Of a stretch of DNA of 64,000 bases, positions 45,001-52,439 are shown in pieces (within the stretch, counting starts at the first letter, position 1; every line of letters begins with the position of its first letter). The notes under the pieces are model-generated. The model was given only the letters and a program-made list of their open reading frames with translations, did no database searches and was not told where the DNA came from. The position numbers and the translations under genes were made by a program. This DNA is from Bacillus sp. FJAT-45037 (GTDB lineage: Bacteria > Bacillota > Bacilli > Bacillales > Bacillaceae_D). The stretch is from contig NZ_KZ454938.1 of NCBI RefSeq assembly GCF_002797325.1, positions 1,376,267 to 1,440,266 of the forward strand. The letters are read 5' to 3'.

Positions 45001-45682
45001 CTCGATTTTCTCCGGGTTCATAGCGGTAGTTTACAGCGTGAGTCGATTCCGTTTCTTGATTTGTAGTCGGACTCAACAGTTTATTTCCCGTTACATCCTT
45101 TGTCGGCATCTCATCATGGAAGATCCACGCATATTCACGAAACGATGGCAAATAAGGGTGATGTATATCAGCATAAACTCCACTTTTCAAAGGTTCTCCG
45201 GTAATTGGATCGGTCCACCACGACCCGCGCTTTTCGGCAAATAATGCGCCAAACAAACCATTAATATTGGTCCCCTTATCGCTACTATCGGGATTACCTA
45301 AATCAGAAAACATATAAACACCTTCATGATTGACTTTAAACGTATATAATATTTGCTCTCCTGGCTCCACTAATGTACTGGAATTAAAGCCAACATTTGC
45401 TCCGTCTGATTTTAAAACATCATAATCCGCTTCTTGGAAATGCATACCTGTAGCATAATGAATCTTATTTTCAAATAAAATTTCAACTACATCTCCCACA
45501 TTTGCTCGAATGCATAATGGTTGCACTAAATCCACCGGTGTAAAAGGGTTTTTTTTGACTAGTTCTTTTACTTTCTTTTCATTTTCCTTTAAGATATATA
45601 TTTTTCCGTCTCGGTTGTAATCGCCGAATTTGTTGAGAACGATCCGAATCGTGATAGCAACGACATGATAAGATCGCTTCAT
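42005..45682 (-). CDS. mnxG: Mn(II)-oxidising multicopper oxidase, MnxG-like
   Basis: 1225 residues, the size of MnxG from marine Bacillus (SG-1, PL-12). Three tandem modules each open with a similar strand set (about 10-70, 448-510, 830-900: IIYNRQGWNDPIGRIYVL and IIYSKWGEQDPFGIIFAL). Copper motifs: HYHVHQW (about 284), the MCO signature HCHLYPHFSVGM (335-346), FFHDHLFANFHQQHG (about 574) and HTFHLHGHYW in the last module. No signal peptide, as for coat-assembled MnxG. ATG 45682 follows GGGGGAGA. It oxidises Mn(II) to MnO2 in complex with MnxE and MnxF on the exosporium. Confidence 0.92.
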   Translation of the reverse strand: MKRSYHVVAITIRIVLNKFGDYNRDGKIYILKENEKKVKELVKKNPFTPVDLVQPLCIRANVGDVVEILFENKIHYATGMHFQEADYDVLKSDGANVGFNSSTLVEPGEQILYTFKVNHEGVYMFSDLGNPDSSDKGTNINGLFGALFAEKRGSWWTDPITGEPLKSGVYADIHHPYLPSFREYAWIFHDEMPTKDVTGNKLLSPTTNQETESTHAVNYRYEPGENRVRLLEEGVVCPDCDGEEVHHDSWVFGDPSTPILRGYCGDPVKIRLLHAGVKETHVLHYHVHQWSKDPQNTDSEILDAQAISPQSWYTIHPHYGLGSFQGAIGDAIIHCHLYPHFSVGMWGINRIFDTLQDGSQCYPNGVPIKALQPLPDRPNPPKPTKERPGFPNFIPGKVGFKAPRPPLGIVGGRHLTELERRAAIPNARPGAVFVDPTADVDNPVVKEFNVSLIQLPIIYNRQGWNDPIGRIYVLDEDVDDVLKGRKEPEPLVLQMSANTSVRINFTNRLPEVVGGNTFQLVTRTYEAGVHVHFVKFDVLVSDGGNVGWNYDSSILSGETIRYEYYADVELKAWFFHDHLFANFHQQHGVFGTGVVHPRFTRFLDSKTGEEVMHGTQITAIHPFIPNYRDFVLMVQDFSLLFDKDGCPLQPPNFPGSQDDPGLFGVNYKNEPLQFRLGKECDPAYSFSSFVNGDPITPILLCYEGDPIRVRLLQGAQEESHSFNIHGLRWKSEHPDSETKFKSQQHIGISESFTLEMEVPRSGDYLWTFETEEDLWNGLWGLIRAFSEKVDFLIPLPDRAPPPKRTIPLPKRTGNPPLPAEVVDSPGPVDAKVKRFNITAFHIPIIYSKWGEQDPFGIIFALEEDVEDILSGKRKPEPLIIRANQGDVVEVHLTSKLERGRFPYPDGIWTYPPVKEQAYYPPSLRISLHPQLLDYDVKTSSGETVGFNPDQTVAPGETVMYKWYVDAEVGACGMWDMADIRNHRSLGTFGAFIAEPRGTEYINPTTGDAVRTGANVILRNPFLPNTREFVIVMFDGARLVDKDENLILDPIDGILGGVDPEEEDDLLDTYDNGSRGFNYRTERLINRLRNHPVLKDLFSSTVHGDPSTSLFEAYPGDPITIRLVNPSERRRAHTFHLHGHYWNTDDKDVVSEIKSTEGEIVTGHATNLELHYGAGSYYQLPGDYMYRSGNIRWDIEQGMWGIIRVHKKQQKNLLPLENNDKKGKRE

Positions 45683-45700
45683 AGTCTCCCCCTTGCTAAC

Positions 45701-46009
45701 CTAGTAGTCGTCCTTTAATTCTGGTATTCTCGGCTGCCCTTCTCTTTGTATATAAAAAGCTTCAATTTGATGAATATGAATCTGCCATTGTCGGTTTTCT
45801 AATTCTGATATCGTTGTAACGCTGACATCAATAACTGCGTAGTCCTCAACCACATCAACCAGTGTACCGATGAAAACATATGGAAATGACGGCGTTAATA
45901 AAAAGACATTTTCGCCAATCCCATTGATAAATTCTTGTATAAGAGCTTGATCATGAATGACATTTATCCCTTGGTCAGAAGTATCAAACAATCTATGTTG
46001 ATGTTTCAT
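45701..46009 (-). CDS. mnxF: MnxF-like small subunit of the Mn oxidase
   Basis: 102 residues (MKHQHRLFDTSDQG), with a small beta-barrel core around ENVFLLTPSFPYVFIGTLVDVVEDYAV and QWQIHIHQIEAF. Size and place directly upstream of mnxG match MnxF. AAAAGGAGG precedes the ATG at ten bases. Purified Mnx complexes contain MnxE and MnxF multimers that bind copper and bridge MnxG. Confidence 0.85.
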   Translation of the reverse strand: MKHQHRLFDTSDQGINVIHDQALIQEFINGIGENVFLLTPSFPYVFIGTLVDVVEDYAVIDVSVTTISELENRQWQIHIHQIEAFYIQREGQPRIPELKDDY

Positions 46010-46034
46010 TAGTACTGAGCCTCCTTTTCACAGA

Positions 46035-46367
46035 TTAGGTAAGCGGAAACCTTGTATTACAATCAAACTTAGGAGTAAAGTGCGCAATTTTTTCAAGAGG
46101 AATGCTTAATGGAGTAGGAAAATGAAATGACGGAGCATTTACAATCTTTAAATTAACTGGAAATAAAGTTAGATGTCCTGGTTGTACATCCGTTATTTTC
46201 CCACAAAAGATTGGACGGAATGTTTGCCCGAATAAATTTAACTGGTCTGATGCTGTTACAAGTAATACGTTTTCTCCGATTAAGGCTCGCAACTCTCTCA
46301 AAAAACGATCTTCTTGTTCTTCTAATATGTCATCATTATTCGCGTTAACAGCCTTCTCACTCGCCAT
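46035..46367 (-). CDS. mnxE: MnxE-like small subunit of the Mn oxidase
   Basis: 110 residues (MASEKAVNANNDDILEEQ), with the same barrel pattern: ALIGENVLLVTASDQLNLFG, IFCGKITDVQPGHLTLF and SIPLEKIAHFT. Paralogous to mnxF (both share GENVxLxT). It starts behind AAAGGAGGG. The length equals that of the known MnxE. It probably forms the hetero-hexamer with MnxF. Confidence 0.85.
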   Translation of the reverse strand: MASEKAVNANNDDILEEQEDRFLRELRALIGENVLLVTASDQLNLFGQTFRPIFCGKITDVQPGHLTLFPVNLKIVNAPSFHFPTPLSIPLEKIAHFTPKFDCNTRFPLT

Positions 46368-46403
46368 GAGAACCCTCCTTTAAAATGATGTCTATAGGTG
46401 ACA

Positions 46404-47195
46404 CTACTTTTTTTGATAGTGTTTTAATGCATACTTAAACAAATGCAATAGTCGAATGGTTTCAATATACTTTATATCCTTTATGAGGGTATGATCCCCT
46501 TTTCTCCATATTGACAGAGTTAATTGTCCGTCAACAGATTCAATGATTTTGCCTACCTTTTTTATATTTTCATCAAGATGAACAACAACCCAAGTGTCTT
46601 TCCAGGTGTCTAAATTAGTTAGTAACGATTCTTCAAAAAATTGCTGAATTAAAAGGTCCCGCTTTGAAACAGTTTCTCCAAATTGCTGGAGAAGCTTGGT
46701 ACGTAAATTATTATCATAAAGATAATGCTGATGTGCATTTGAATAGGTGGGCACACCGAAAACAATATTAGCTGATTTAATCACCTCATAAGGAATCCAG
46801 ACTCTTTCTTTTAAATTAGTCAGCACGACAAAGTCACGTCCAATCGTGCTAACCTTTCCTTCTTTATAGCGGGATTCGAGACCGCATTTGAAATAGACCT
46901 CCACCTGTTGATTTCGTTTTGATTTAAAAAATTTTCTTAGCTTTAATACCTTTCCCCGCTTCTCGTCTCGCTCGGAAATGTGAAATAAATTTGCCCGGTC
47001 TATATATTCCATTAAAAGCCGTACTTCTTCGGTTGTGGATCTTGTTGTTGGTGACGTTAATCCTTGCCCTTTTTGTAAGTTAAATTCATTAATAATATCT
47101 TCTTTTACTACCTCATCTTTTCGTAGGTCTACTAAATGGTCGATATATTCGTTTAAGTGTATAACCTTTTGCTTCCCTTCGCTTTGCTCCTCCAT
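46404..47195 (-). CDS. mnxD: MnxD-like protein with small beta-barrel domains
   Basis: 263 residues from ATG 47195 (MEEQSEGKQKVIHLN) behind GAGGTGAATAAG; the longer frame overlaps the neighbour and lacks a site. An N-terminal helical region is followed by two barrel-like segments, VEVYFKCGLESRYKEGKVS with DFVVLTNLKERVWIPYEVI, and WVVVHLDENIKKVGKIIES with LIKDIKYIETIRLL. The pattern recalls LSm/CotB-like coat repeats. It corresponds in position to MnxD; function unknown. Confidence 0.65.
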   Translation of the reverse strand: MEEQSEGKQKVIHLNEYIDHLVDLRKDEVVKEDIINEFNLQKGQGLTSPTTRSTTEEVRLLMEYIDRANLFHISERDEKRGKVLKLRKFFKSKRNQQVEVYFKCGLESRYKEGKVSTIGRDFVVLTNLKERVWIPYEVIKSANIVFGVPTYSNAHQHYLYDNNLRTKLLQQFGETVSKRDLLIQQFFEESLLTNLDTWKDTWVVVHLDENIKKVGKIIESVDGQLTLSIWRKGDHTLIKDIKYIETIRLLHLFKYALKHYQKK

Positions 47196-47230
47196 CTTAT
47201 TCACCTCACTTTGTGAAACGGTTTTGTGCT

Positions 47231-47701
47231 TTAAACTCTCAACGAGTAATACACTAAAACAAAGGTTGTCATAACGAGTACGGTTCCAAACAGGGTGAAT
47301 GTAATAATATTTTGAGTGACGCTGTTTAGATAAGAAGCTGGTAAACCACACAAAGAAGGATTTTCAATAACCGCTCCAAACATCGTTCCCATTATTCCGC
47401 CTATCGTGCCATAGAAATAACCTGCTACTAATGATTGAAATTTCACGAGTGAACCAAACAAAATACCGATAATTCCTCCTATGGCAGTTGACACACTCAT
47501 AATCAAGACTAGATGTATAGGTAATAAAAAATGAAGAATGATGGCAAGATTTAAACTTAATACACCCGTACTGCAAATTGTTATGATCATCCCATAGCGG
47601 TCAGAGAACAATTTTCTCTTTTTATAGAGAAGAAAATAATTTACAATACCAAATATCATGTTCAGCATTAAAAGCATGATCAAAAATAGGTTTATATTCA
47701 C
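47231..47701 (-). CDS. mnxB: MnxB-like membrane protein
   Basis: 156 residues with four or five hydrophobic helices. LVLIMSVSTAIGGIIGILFGSL and YFYGTIGGIMGTMFGAVIENP align with the glycine-rich helices of the upstream MnxA-like protein, so the two are paralogues. GTG 47701 follows AAAGGAGGG at about eleven bases. Probably a membrane component of the mnx system; role not known. Confidence 0.65.
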   Translation of the reverse strand: MNINLFLIMLLMLNMIFGIVNYFLLYKKRKLFSDRYGMIITICSTGVLSLNLAIILHFLLPIHLVLIMSVSTAIGGIIGILFGSLVKFQSLVAGYFYGTIGGIMGTMFGAVIENPSLCGLPASYLNSVTQNIITFTLFGTVLVMTTFVLVYYSLRV

Positions 47702-47725
47702 CTCAGACCTATCCCTCCTTTCTTG

Positions 47726-48145
47726 CTAGGTACGTTTAGCCGAAAAGAATACAATTGCAAGAGATAATACAAACACTAATTCTATGAAGAGAAGAAACGA
47801 CATACTATTCCTTGCTGCTGCTCCAACCATAGGAGCCATAACCCCCATCATCAGGCCGTTAACATATCCAGTTAAAAGCGTCTGATAATCAAATAACCCC
47901 CCAAATAGTCCTCCAATGCACATACCGATTACCGTTGAGATCATGGTGATTAATACAAACATTAATGGGAATTGATAAATTAAAATGATTCCTGTGATAA
48001 TTGCTCCAAAACCTCCTACTAACATCGAAATGTTCATACCCAATTGAAAACCAATTAATTTCCTTACCTTATAAAGATATAAATAAATGAACCCGATCAA
48101 CACGATATTTCCATACAATAGATAACCAAGGTTCTCAAATAACAA
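47726..48145 (-). CDS. mnxA: MnxA-like membrane protein
   Basis: 139 residues from TTG 48145 (MLFENLGYLLYGN), eight bases after GGAGGAG; an upstream ATG 48163 overlaps that site. Four hydrophobic helices, including MLVGGFGAIITGIIL, TMISTVIGMCIGGLFGGLF and GLMMGVMAPMVGAAARN. First gene of the operon. Glycine-zipper-like helices suggest membrane or interface assembly. Confidence 0.65.
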   Translation of the reverse strand: MLFENLGYLLYGNIVLIGFIYLYLYKVRKLIGFQLGMNISMLVGGFGAIITGIILIYQFPLMFVLITMISTVIGMCIGGLFGGLFDYQTLLTGYVNGLMMGVMAPMVGAAARNSMSFLLFIELVFVLSLAIVFFSAKRT

Positions 48146-48178
48146 GGTGACTCTCTCCTCCATAACCCTTATTTCTAA

Positions 48179-48206
48179 CATATATGATTAAACAGGCTTG
48201 CTCTAT
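48179..48206 (-). promoter_or_regulatory. Possible sigma-E-type promoter of the mnx operon
   Basis: On the minus strand ATAGA precedes CATATATG (48179-48186) by 15 bases. This is near the sigma-E form (ATATT-N14/15-CATACANT). Marine Bacillus mnx operons are transcribed in the mother cell late in sporulation. Confidence 0.4.
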
Positions 48207-48274
48207 TCAAATCATTCCCAATCTAGTTCTCTTACTAAAATGATTAAGGATTGAATTAGGCTATTTAACCAACA

Positions 48275-48300
48275 ACAAATCGGTCTGAACCCATACATTA
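48275..48300 (+). promoter_or_regulatory. Sigma-K-like promoter of the divergent coat-type gene
   Basis: ACA (48275-48277), 14-base spacer, CATACATTA (48292-48300), which fits CATANNNTA. It points away from the mnx operon. Confidence 0.55.
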
Positions 48301-48326
48301 GTTATATAAACAAATGGCAGGAGGGA

Positions 48327-49139
48327 TTGACGATTTCATCTCAAGAGAAGAAAAAACAGATATATAAGAGTACAGAAAATGAGTTATCTAAAGGGAGAAA
48401 TCCTTCTCAAAAAAAAGGTGAAGATTACAAATGTCCTTTATGTTGTTCTGAAGAACTATGGAAAGATATTGAATATTGTTCATCATGTGATTGTCCGAGA
48501 CAGCTTCCCGTCCCCAGATTCCCATCGCCTAATACATCCTTCTCACCTAAAGAGCTTGCAGAAATAGATGAATGTATTGAAGAAGCGAATGAGTTGCTTT
48601 TGGCTCTAGTTGATGAGGATGACTTTAATGAAAGATCTCTACAAGTTCAACTTCGTAAGTTAAGAGGATATTCTGTTACTATTCATGTGAAATGCCACCT
48701 AAAGAACGAAGAAGTTTCAGGATGCTTTATAGATGCAGGGAAAGACTTTATCATTTTAGAGAAGAATGAAACTGGGAATCTAATCGTTATTATGACTAAG
48801 AGAGTCATCTCTATTCACCAGTTAAATAGAAGAGATAGATTCATAAAGAAACAAGATTTAACAAAAATTAATCCATGTTTAAGACGAGAGTTGACCTTGA
48901 ACTTTAGTCAAGTCGTAACAAGGAGTCCTTTTCTCCTCAATGTATTTTTTGGTTTGGAGTTCAGTATGTTCCTCGAGAGTAACGTAGGCCATTATTGTTA
49001 TGTAAAGACGGAGTATGGTAAAAAAGAATTTTCAGGGACGATCATCAATGCGAATAAAGAATCGATAGAAGTATGTGAAAAGGGAATGCAACACACCATA
49101 GACTTGGATAGTATTTATCTTGTTGAACTTGATAAATAA
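48327..49139 (+). CDS. Zinc-ribbon plus double beta-barrel protein of the mnx locus
   Basis: Up to 270 residues: a lysine-rich N-terminus, a CPLCC...CSSCDC zinc-ribbon-like cluster (about 36-56), a proline-rich linker, then two barrel segments, GYSVTIHVKCHLKNEEVSGCF with KDFIILEK, and GHYCYVKTEYGKKEFSGTIINANKESIEV (about 215-265). These repeats look like the MnxE/F and CotB-type LSm fold. The TTG at 48327 lies only two bases after GGAGGG; ATT 48333, at eight bases, would be a rare alternative start. The sigma-K-like promoter suggests a coat protein. Confidence 0.6.
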   Translation: MTISSQEKKKQIYKSTENELSKGRNPSQKKGEDYKCPLCCSEELWKDIEYCSSCDCPRQLPVPRFPSPNTSFSPKELAEIDECIEEANELLLALVDEDDFNERSLQVQLRKLRGYSVTIHVKCHLKNEEVSGCFIDAGKDFIILEKNETGNLIVIMTKRVISIHQLNRRDRFIKKQDLTKINPCLRRELTLNFSQVVTRSPFLLNVFFGLEFSMFLESNVGHYCYVKTEYGKKEFSGTIINANKESIEVCEKGMQHTIDLDSIYLVELDK

Positions 49140-49182
49140 AAAATGAAGGGTTCCATTTTATTAGTGGACTCCTTCATTTTTT
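49140..49182. terminator. Bidirectional terminator
   Basis: AAAATGAAGGGTTCCA...TGGACTCCTTCATTTTTT with a nine-base loop, between convergent genes. Confidence 0.85.
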
Positions 49183-49193
49183 CATTTAAATCA

Positions 49194-49682
49194 TTAAAAA
49201 TCCCCGTTAAGTTTGAGAATAACTTTGCAGCCAATTCTGTTGAATAGTTTGAAATTAATACTATTCGTTAATCCTGCCAATCGTAATTGAATGCGCTCAT
49301 CGCAAAACGGGATGACATGATCCTGAATACATGTGACCTGCTCATATCTACAATCATCGGGCGACCGTTTACAATGCGTAGAAGATGGATTTTGATTGTA
49401 GCGACGTTTACAATCGAGGGTGAGATCATCCAAAGCCTTATTTCGACCATCTCGATCAACGACCTTTATGTTAGATATATGATCCGTTAGTACTTTTAAG
49501 ATCGTATTATCGTTTTGCAAAAGCTCTACAAATCCAACCCCAACTTTATAAACAATCCCTACTTCAGTTACAGCGCTCTTTCTTTCTTTATCACGCTTTG
49601 TTAATTTGTATTCCTGTTGCCCTTGCAGAATAATGTGATTGTTTTTCCAAGGGACTGACATATTTTCATTGTTCTTTTTCAT
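49194..49682 (-). CDS. Coat-type beta-barrel protein of the mnx locus
   Basis: 162 residues (MKKNNENMSVPWKNNHI). Barrel-like strands appear in SAVTEVGIVYKVGVGFVELLQ and LTDHISNIKVV, followed by cysteines (LDCKRRY, CKRSPDDC, TCIQDH, FCDERIQLRLAG) and a terminal CKVILKLNGDF strand. GTAGGGGGG precedes the ATG. The text resembles CotB-like/DUF2642 coat proteins; assignment is by pattern only. Confidence 0.55.
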   Translation of the reverse strand: MKKNNENMSVPWKNNHIILQGQQEYKLTKRDKERKSAVTEVGIVYKVGVGFVELLQNDNTILKVLTDHISNIKVVDRDGRNKALDDLTLDCKRRYNQNPSSTHCKRSPDDCRYEQVTCIQDHVIPFCDERIQLRLAGLTNSINFKLFNRIGCKVILKLNGDF

Positions 49683-49819
49683 AGTAACCCCCCTACACCT
49701 ACTTCAGCATATGGTTTTGTGTCCAAGGGTGTTCAATACAATGAAAGGATTACGCTTTAATCACAGCCCAAATTCATCATTTGATTTTCCAACTTTCAAA
49801 AATGTGACATCATATTATT

Positions 49820-49853
49820 AAGAGCCAACATTTTTAGATGAATGTTGGCTCTT
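49820..49853 (+). terminator. Orphan perfect hairpin
   Basis: AAGAGCCAACATT-TTTAGATG-AATGTTGGCTCTT, 13-base perfect arms. A short frame (MKGLRFNHSPNSSFDFPTF, ATG 49740) ends just before it; that may be a 26-residue peptide or a remnant. No larger gene uses this terminator. Confidence 0.6.
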
Positions 49854-49882
49854 AACTTCCATTTCATAATGGATTATGTATA

Positions 49883-50005
49883 GGTGTTAGCCTTTAGTTG
49901 AGCTTGAAAGAGTTTATGAATTTCTTTTTCTAATTGATTAAAAGCACTTTCCACTTCTTTCTGTGCTTGCTGTACTTGTTGCCTTTCCTGGTTGGATTAT
50001 GTCAT
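49883..50005 (-). pseudogene. Possible 3' remnant of a coiled-coil protein gene
   Basis: On the minus strand an open frame without start reads QERQQVQQAQKEVESAFNQL then EKEIHKLFQAQLKANTYT and stop. A MGHDIIQPGK segment lies just upstream in another frame, so a frameshifted small gene is possible. Family unknown. Confidence 0.3.
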
Positions 50006-50090
50006 GACCCATTCCTTCTATTTTCAACTAATGCAGATTCGAACTTTATCGTTCTTTATTTCGTGGTTTATATTGCTTGAATAAAGAGGA

Positions 50091-50143
50091 GAGTAGGTGA
50101 AAAGCTGTAGGGAGCTAATACAAAAAGCACTTTTCACCTACTC
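50091..50143 (-). terminator. Long inverted repeat over the MFS gene stop codon
   Basis: GAGTAGGTGAAAAG (50091-50104) and CTTTTCACCTACTC (50130-50143) are perfect 14-base arms around a 25-base loop. The right arm contains the TGA stop of the transporter. There is no T run, so it may stabilise the mRNA end rather than terminate transcription. Confidence 0.55.
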
Positions 50144-51351
50144 ACATTTGACTCTGCAACAACCTTTGGGGCATCCGAACTTCTCACTTTAAAGGTTAAT
50201 AGTAACCCTACACCTAAACAAATTGATGAAAAAAGAAAAGCTTGTTGAAATCCTCCAAAATCATCAATTAACCAACCTGCAATCATCGGTCCGATAAATT
50301 GTCCGATCGCAAAGTAAAAAGTGGCGTAACTGAAAGCTACAGGCATATCAGCTGGTTTGACTTGATCCATGCTAGAGGCTTGAACTAAGGTAAATAAGCC
50401 TGTTAATGTACTACTTAAAATGAGGATATGAACGGTGAAACCTAGCAGTGTTGGGAACAAGATTGGAATAACCATCGCAATAAATGTAAACGTCATCGTT
50501 AAAATTAATGCGGTCTTGCGCCCTATTTTATCAGAGATATGCCCCCAGATCGGTCCTGTAAAGATTGACAACAAACCATTTAAAGCCATCAACTGGCCTG
50601 CCACTTGCACACTAATTCCAGACTCAATCATAAAGCTCATCACAAATAACATCTGAATAATATAGGCTACACCGATCACTCCATAAATCATGCTGACATT
50701 AATGACTTCTTTATTTTTATAAATATCTCTAGGTCTAGACTGTTCTCCAGCTGAAGGAGACGAAGCTGTTGAAGAAGGGTTTTTAATAAAGATTAACACT
50801 GAAAGTACAATAAGCAGTCCAGCTAGTGCGAATAACCCCCAAGAAAGTCGCCAACCTATAACCGGATAACTTTGACTCAAGTAAGGGACAATGACGCCTG
50901 TAAGTAAAATTCCAATTCCAACTCCGCTTGTCGTCAGCCCGATAACTAAGCCCTTCTTTTCAGGAAACCATGCTACAAGCAACGAGATCAGCGGTGTGTA
51001 TGTGAATGCTGTCCCTACTCCCAGTAAAAACATAAACATAACGGTGAGGTAATATGCGGGTGAGATCGAAATTCCAATAAAGCCGAACGTGACTAGCAAC
51101 GTTCCTAGTACGATTGTTCTTTTTCCTCCCCACTTAGAAGCAAGAATCCCCGCAAAGACGACCATGCTGACATACCCCAATGAAACGACCGTACCAAGTA
51201 GTCCAGCTTCCTTGTAAGAAATCCCTAATCCCTCTCGCATAAAGGGAAGCACGACCCCGTATGAAAGTCTAGCAAACGCTAAGACAACAATGGTCGTTAG
51301 CATACCTATAACTGAATACACCCATAATCTTTTTTGTAAGCTCATTTCCAT
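50134..51351 (-). CDS. MFS transporter
   Basis: A 405-residue major facilitator with twelve helices. The loop 2-3 motif reads GILASKWGGKRTIV and the loop 8-9 repeat GHISDKIGRKTALI. GVGTAFTYTPLISLLVAWFPEKKG and the PV-like sugar/organic-anion features resemble YbfB/YjiJ or oxalate-formate type MFS proteins. ATG 51351 follows AAGGGG at eight bases. Substrate unknown. Confidence 0.85.
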   Translation of the reverse strand: MEMSLQKRLWVYSVIGMLTTIVVLAFARLSYGVVLPFMREGLGISYKEAGLLGTVVSLGYVSMVVFAGILASKWGGKRTIVLGTLLVTFGFIGISISPAYYLTVMFMFLLGVGTAFTYTPLISLLVAWFPEKKGLVIGLTTSGVGIGILLTGVIVPYLSQSYPVIGWRLSWGLFALAGLLIVLSVLIFIKNPSSTASSPSAGEQSRPRDIYKNKEVINVSMIYGVIGVAYIIQMLFVMSFMIESGISVQVAGQLMALNGLLSIFTGPIWGHISDKIGRKTALILTMTFTFIAMVIPILFPTLLGFTVHILILSSTLTGLFTLVQASSMDQVKPADMPVAFSYATFYFAIGQFIGPMIAGWLIDDFGGFQQAFLFSSICLGVGLLLTFKVRSSDAPKVVAESNVSR

Positions 51352-51442
51352 CAAGGCCACCCCTTTTATTTACGAACCTCAGATCTTGTTATGAAGCAAA
51401 TGATCTATTAATCCTTTTTTTATGCTCGATCAAGGAAATTTT

Positions 51443-51471
51443 TTGAATCGCCCTTTAAAATAAGGTATAGT
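51443..51471 (+). promoter_or_regulatory. Sigma-A promoter of rluF
   Basis: TTGAAT (51443-51448), 17-base spacer, TATAGT (51466-51471). Good match, 46 bases before the start codon. Confidence 0.7.
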
Positions 51472-51516
51472 TAACTATTGAAGTCAAACAATCCTCAACT
51501 TAAGGTCGTGGTTTAA

Positions 51517-52224
51517 ATGCGTATTAACAAATTCATAAGTGAAGCTGGAAAAGCATCAAGACGTGGTGCTGATAGATTAATTACTGAAGGTAGAGTCACA
51601 ATCAATGGAAAACGTGCTGAAATAGGCAGTCAAGTTGAGCCTGGTGATAAAGTACTAGTTAATGGTGCTCCAGTGTTTGTGGCAAGAAATAACGTCTATA
51701 TTGCGTTAAATAAACCTGTAGGAATTACTAGCACAACAGAAAAGAAAGTAAAAGGGAATATTATTGATTTAGTTAATCATCCACTAAGAATCTTTAATAT
51801 AGGCCGACTCGATAAAGAGTCTGATGGTTTAATCCTTTTAACAAATGATGGGGATATCGTCAATGAAATATTACGAGCGGAACATAGTCATGAAAAAGAG
51901 TACCTAGTATCTGTCGATAAGCCCATCACTCCTGATTTTTTAAAAAATATGTCAGAGGGTGTCAAGATCTTAGGGACAAAAACGCTGCCTTGTGAAGTGG
52001 AACAGTTATCAAAATTTGATTTTAAAATCATTTTAACGCAAGGGTTAAATCGCCAAATCCGTCGTATGTGTGAAGAATTAGGCTACAATGTGTTTAGATT
52101 ACAGAGAACACGAATCATGAATATCGATTTAGGTAACCTTCCACCTGGACAATGGCGAGATCTTTCAAAAAAAGAACGTACTCAATTATTTAGAGAACTT
52201 GATTATGAACCTAAGGAATGGTAA
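51517..52224 (+). CDS. rluF: 23S rRNA pseudouridine synthase, RluF type
   Basis: 235 residues: an S4 RNA-binding domain ([19 protein letters not shown]) and an RsuA-family catalytic domain with the aspartate in [19 protein letters not shown], and [18 protein letters not shown]. It isomerises a uridine in 23S rRNA. Only a weak AAGG site precedes the ATG. A terminator follows. Confidence 0.9.
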   Translation: MRINKFISEAGKASRRGADRLITEGRVTINGKRAEIGSQVEPGDKVLVNGAPVFVARNNVYIALNKPVGITSTTEKKVKGNIIDLVNHPLRIFNIGRLDKESDGLILLTNDGDIVNEILRAEHSHEKEYLVSVDKPITPDFLKNMSEGVKILGTKTLPCEVEQLSKFDFKIILTQGLNRQIRRMCEELGYNVFRLQRTRIMNIDLGNLPPGQWRDLSKKERTQLFRELDYEPKEW

Positions 52225-52235
52225 GTATTTTAGTT

Positions 52236-52275
52236 AGGACTATGTACTATAAAACATAGTCCTCTTTTCTTTTTT
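52236..52275 (+). terminator. Terminator of rluF
   Basis: AGGACTATGT-ACTATAAA-ACATAGTCCT followed by CTTTTCTTTTTT. Confidence 0.88.
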
Positions 52276-52398
52276 AGAGTCTTAAAATATACCGACTAGT
52301 AAGTATGTTATCTTCCTATCTTATCCTGTGCTTATTTAAAAAACAAGAAAATTTTCCCCTCTCATTCTAATTGTGTCCCTTTTTACTCTTCATTGAAA

Positions 52399-52437
52399 TA
52401 AAAAAATCACTCGGATAGGGTTCCGAGTGATTTTTTT
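52399..52437 (-). terminator. Terminator of the aminotransferase gene
   Basis: AAAAATCACTCGGA-ACCCTA-TCCGAGTGATTTTT on the minus strand, just after the stop codon. Confidence 0.88.
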
Positions 52438-52439
52438 GT

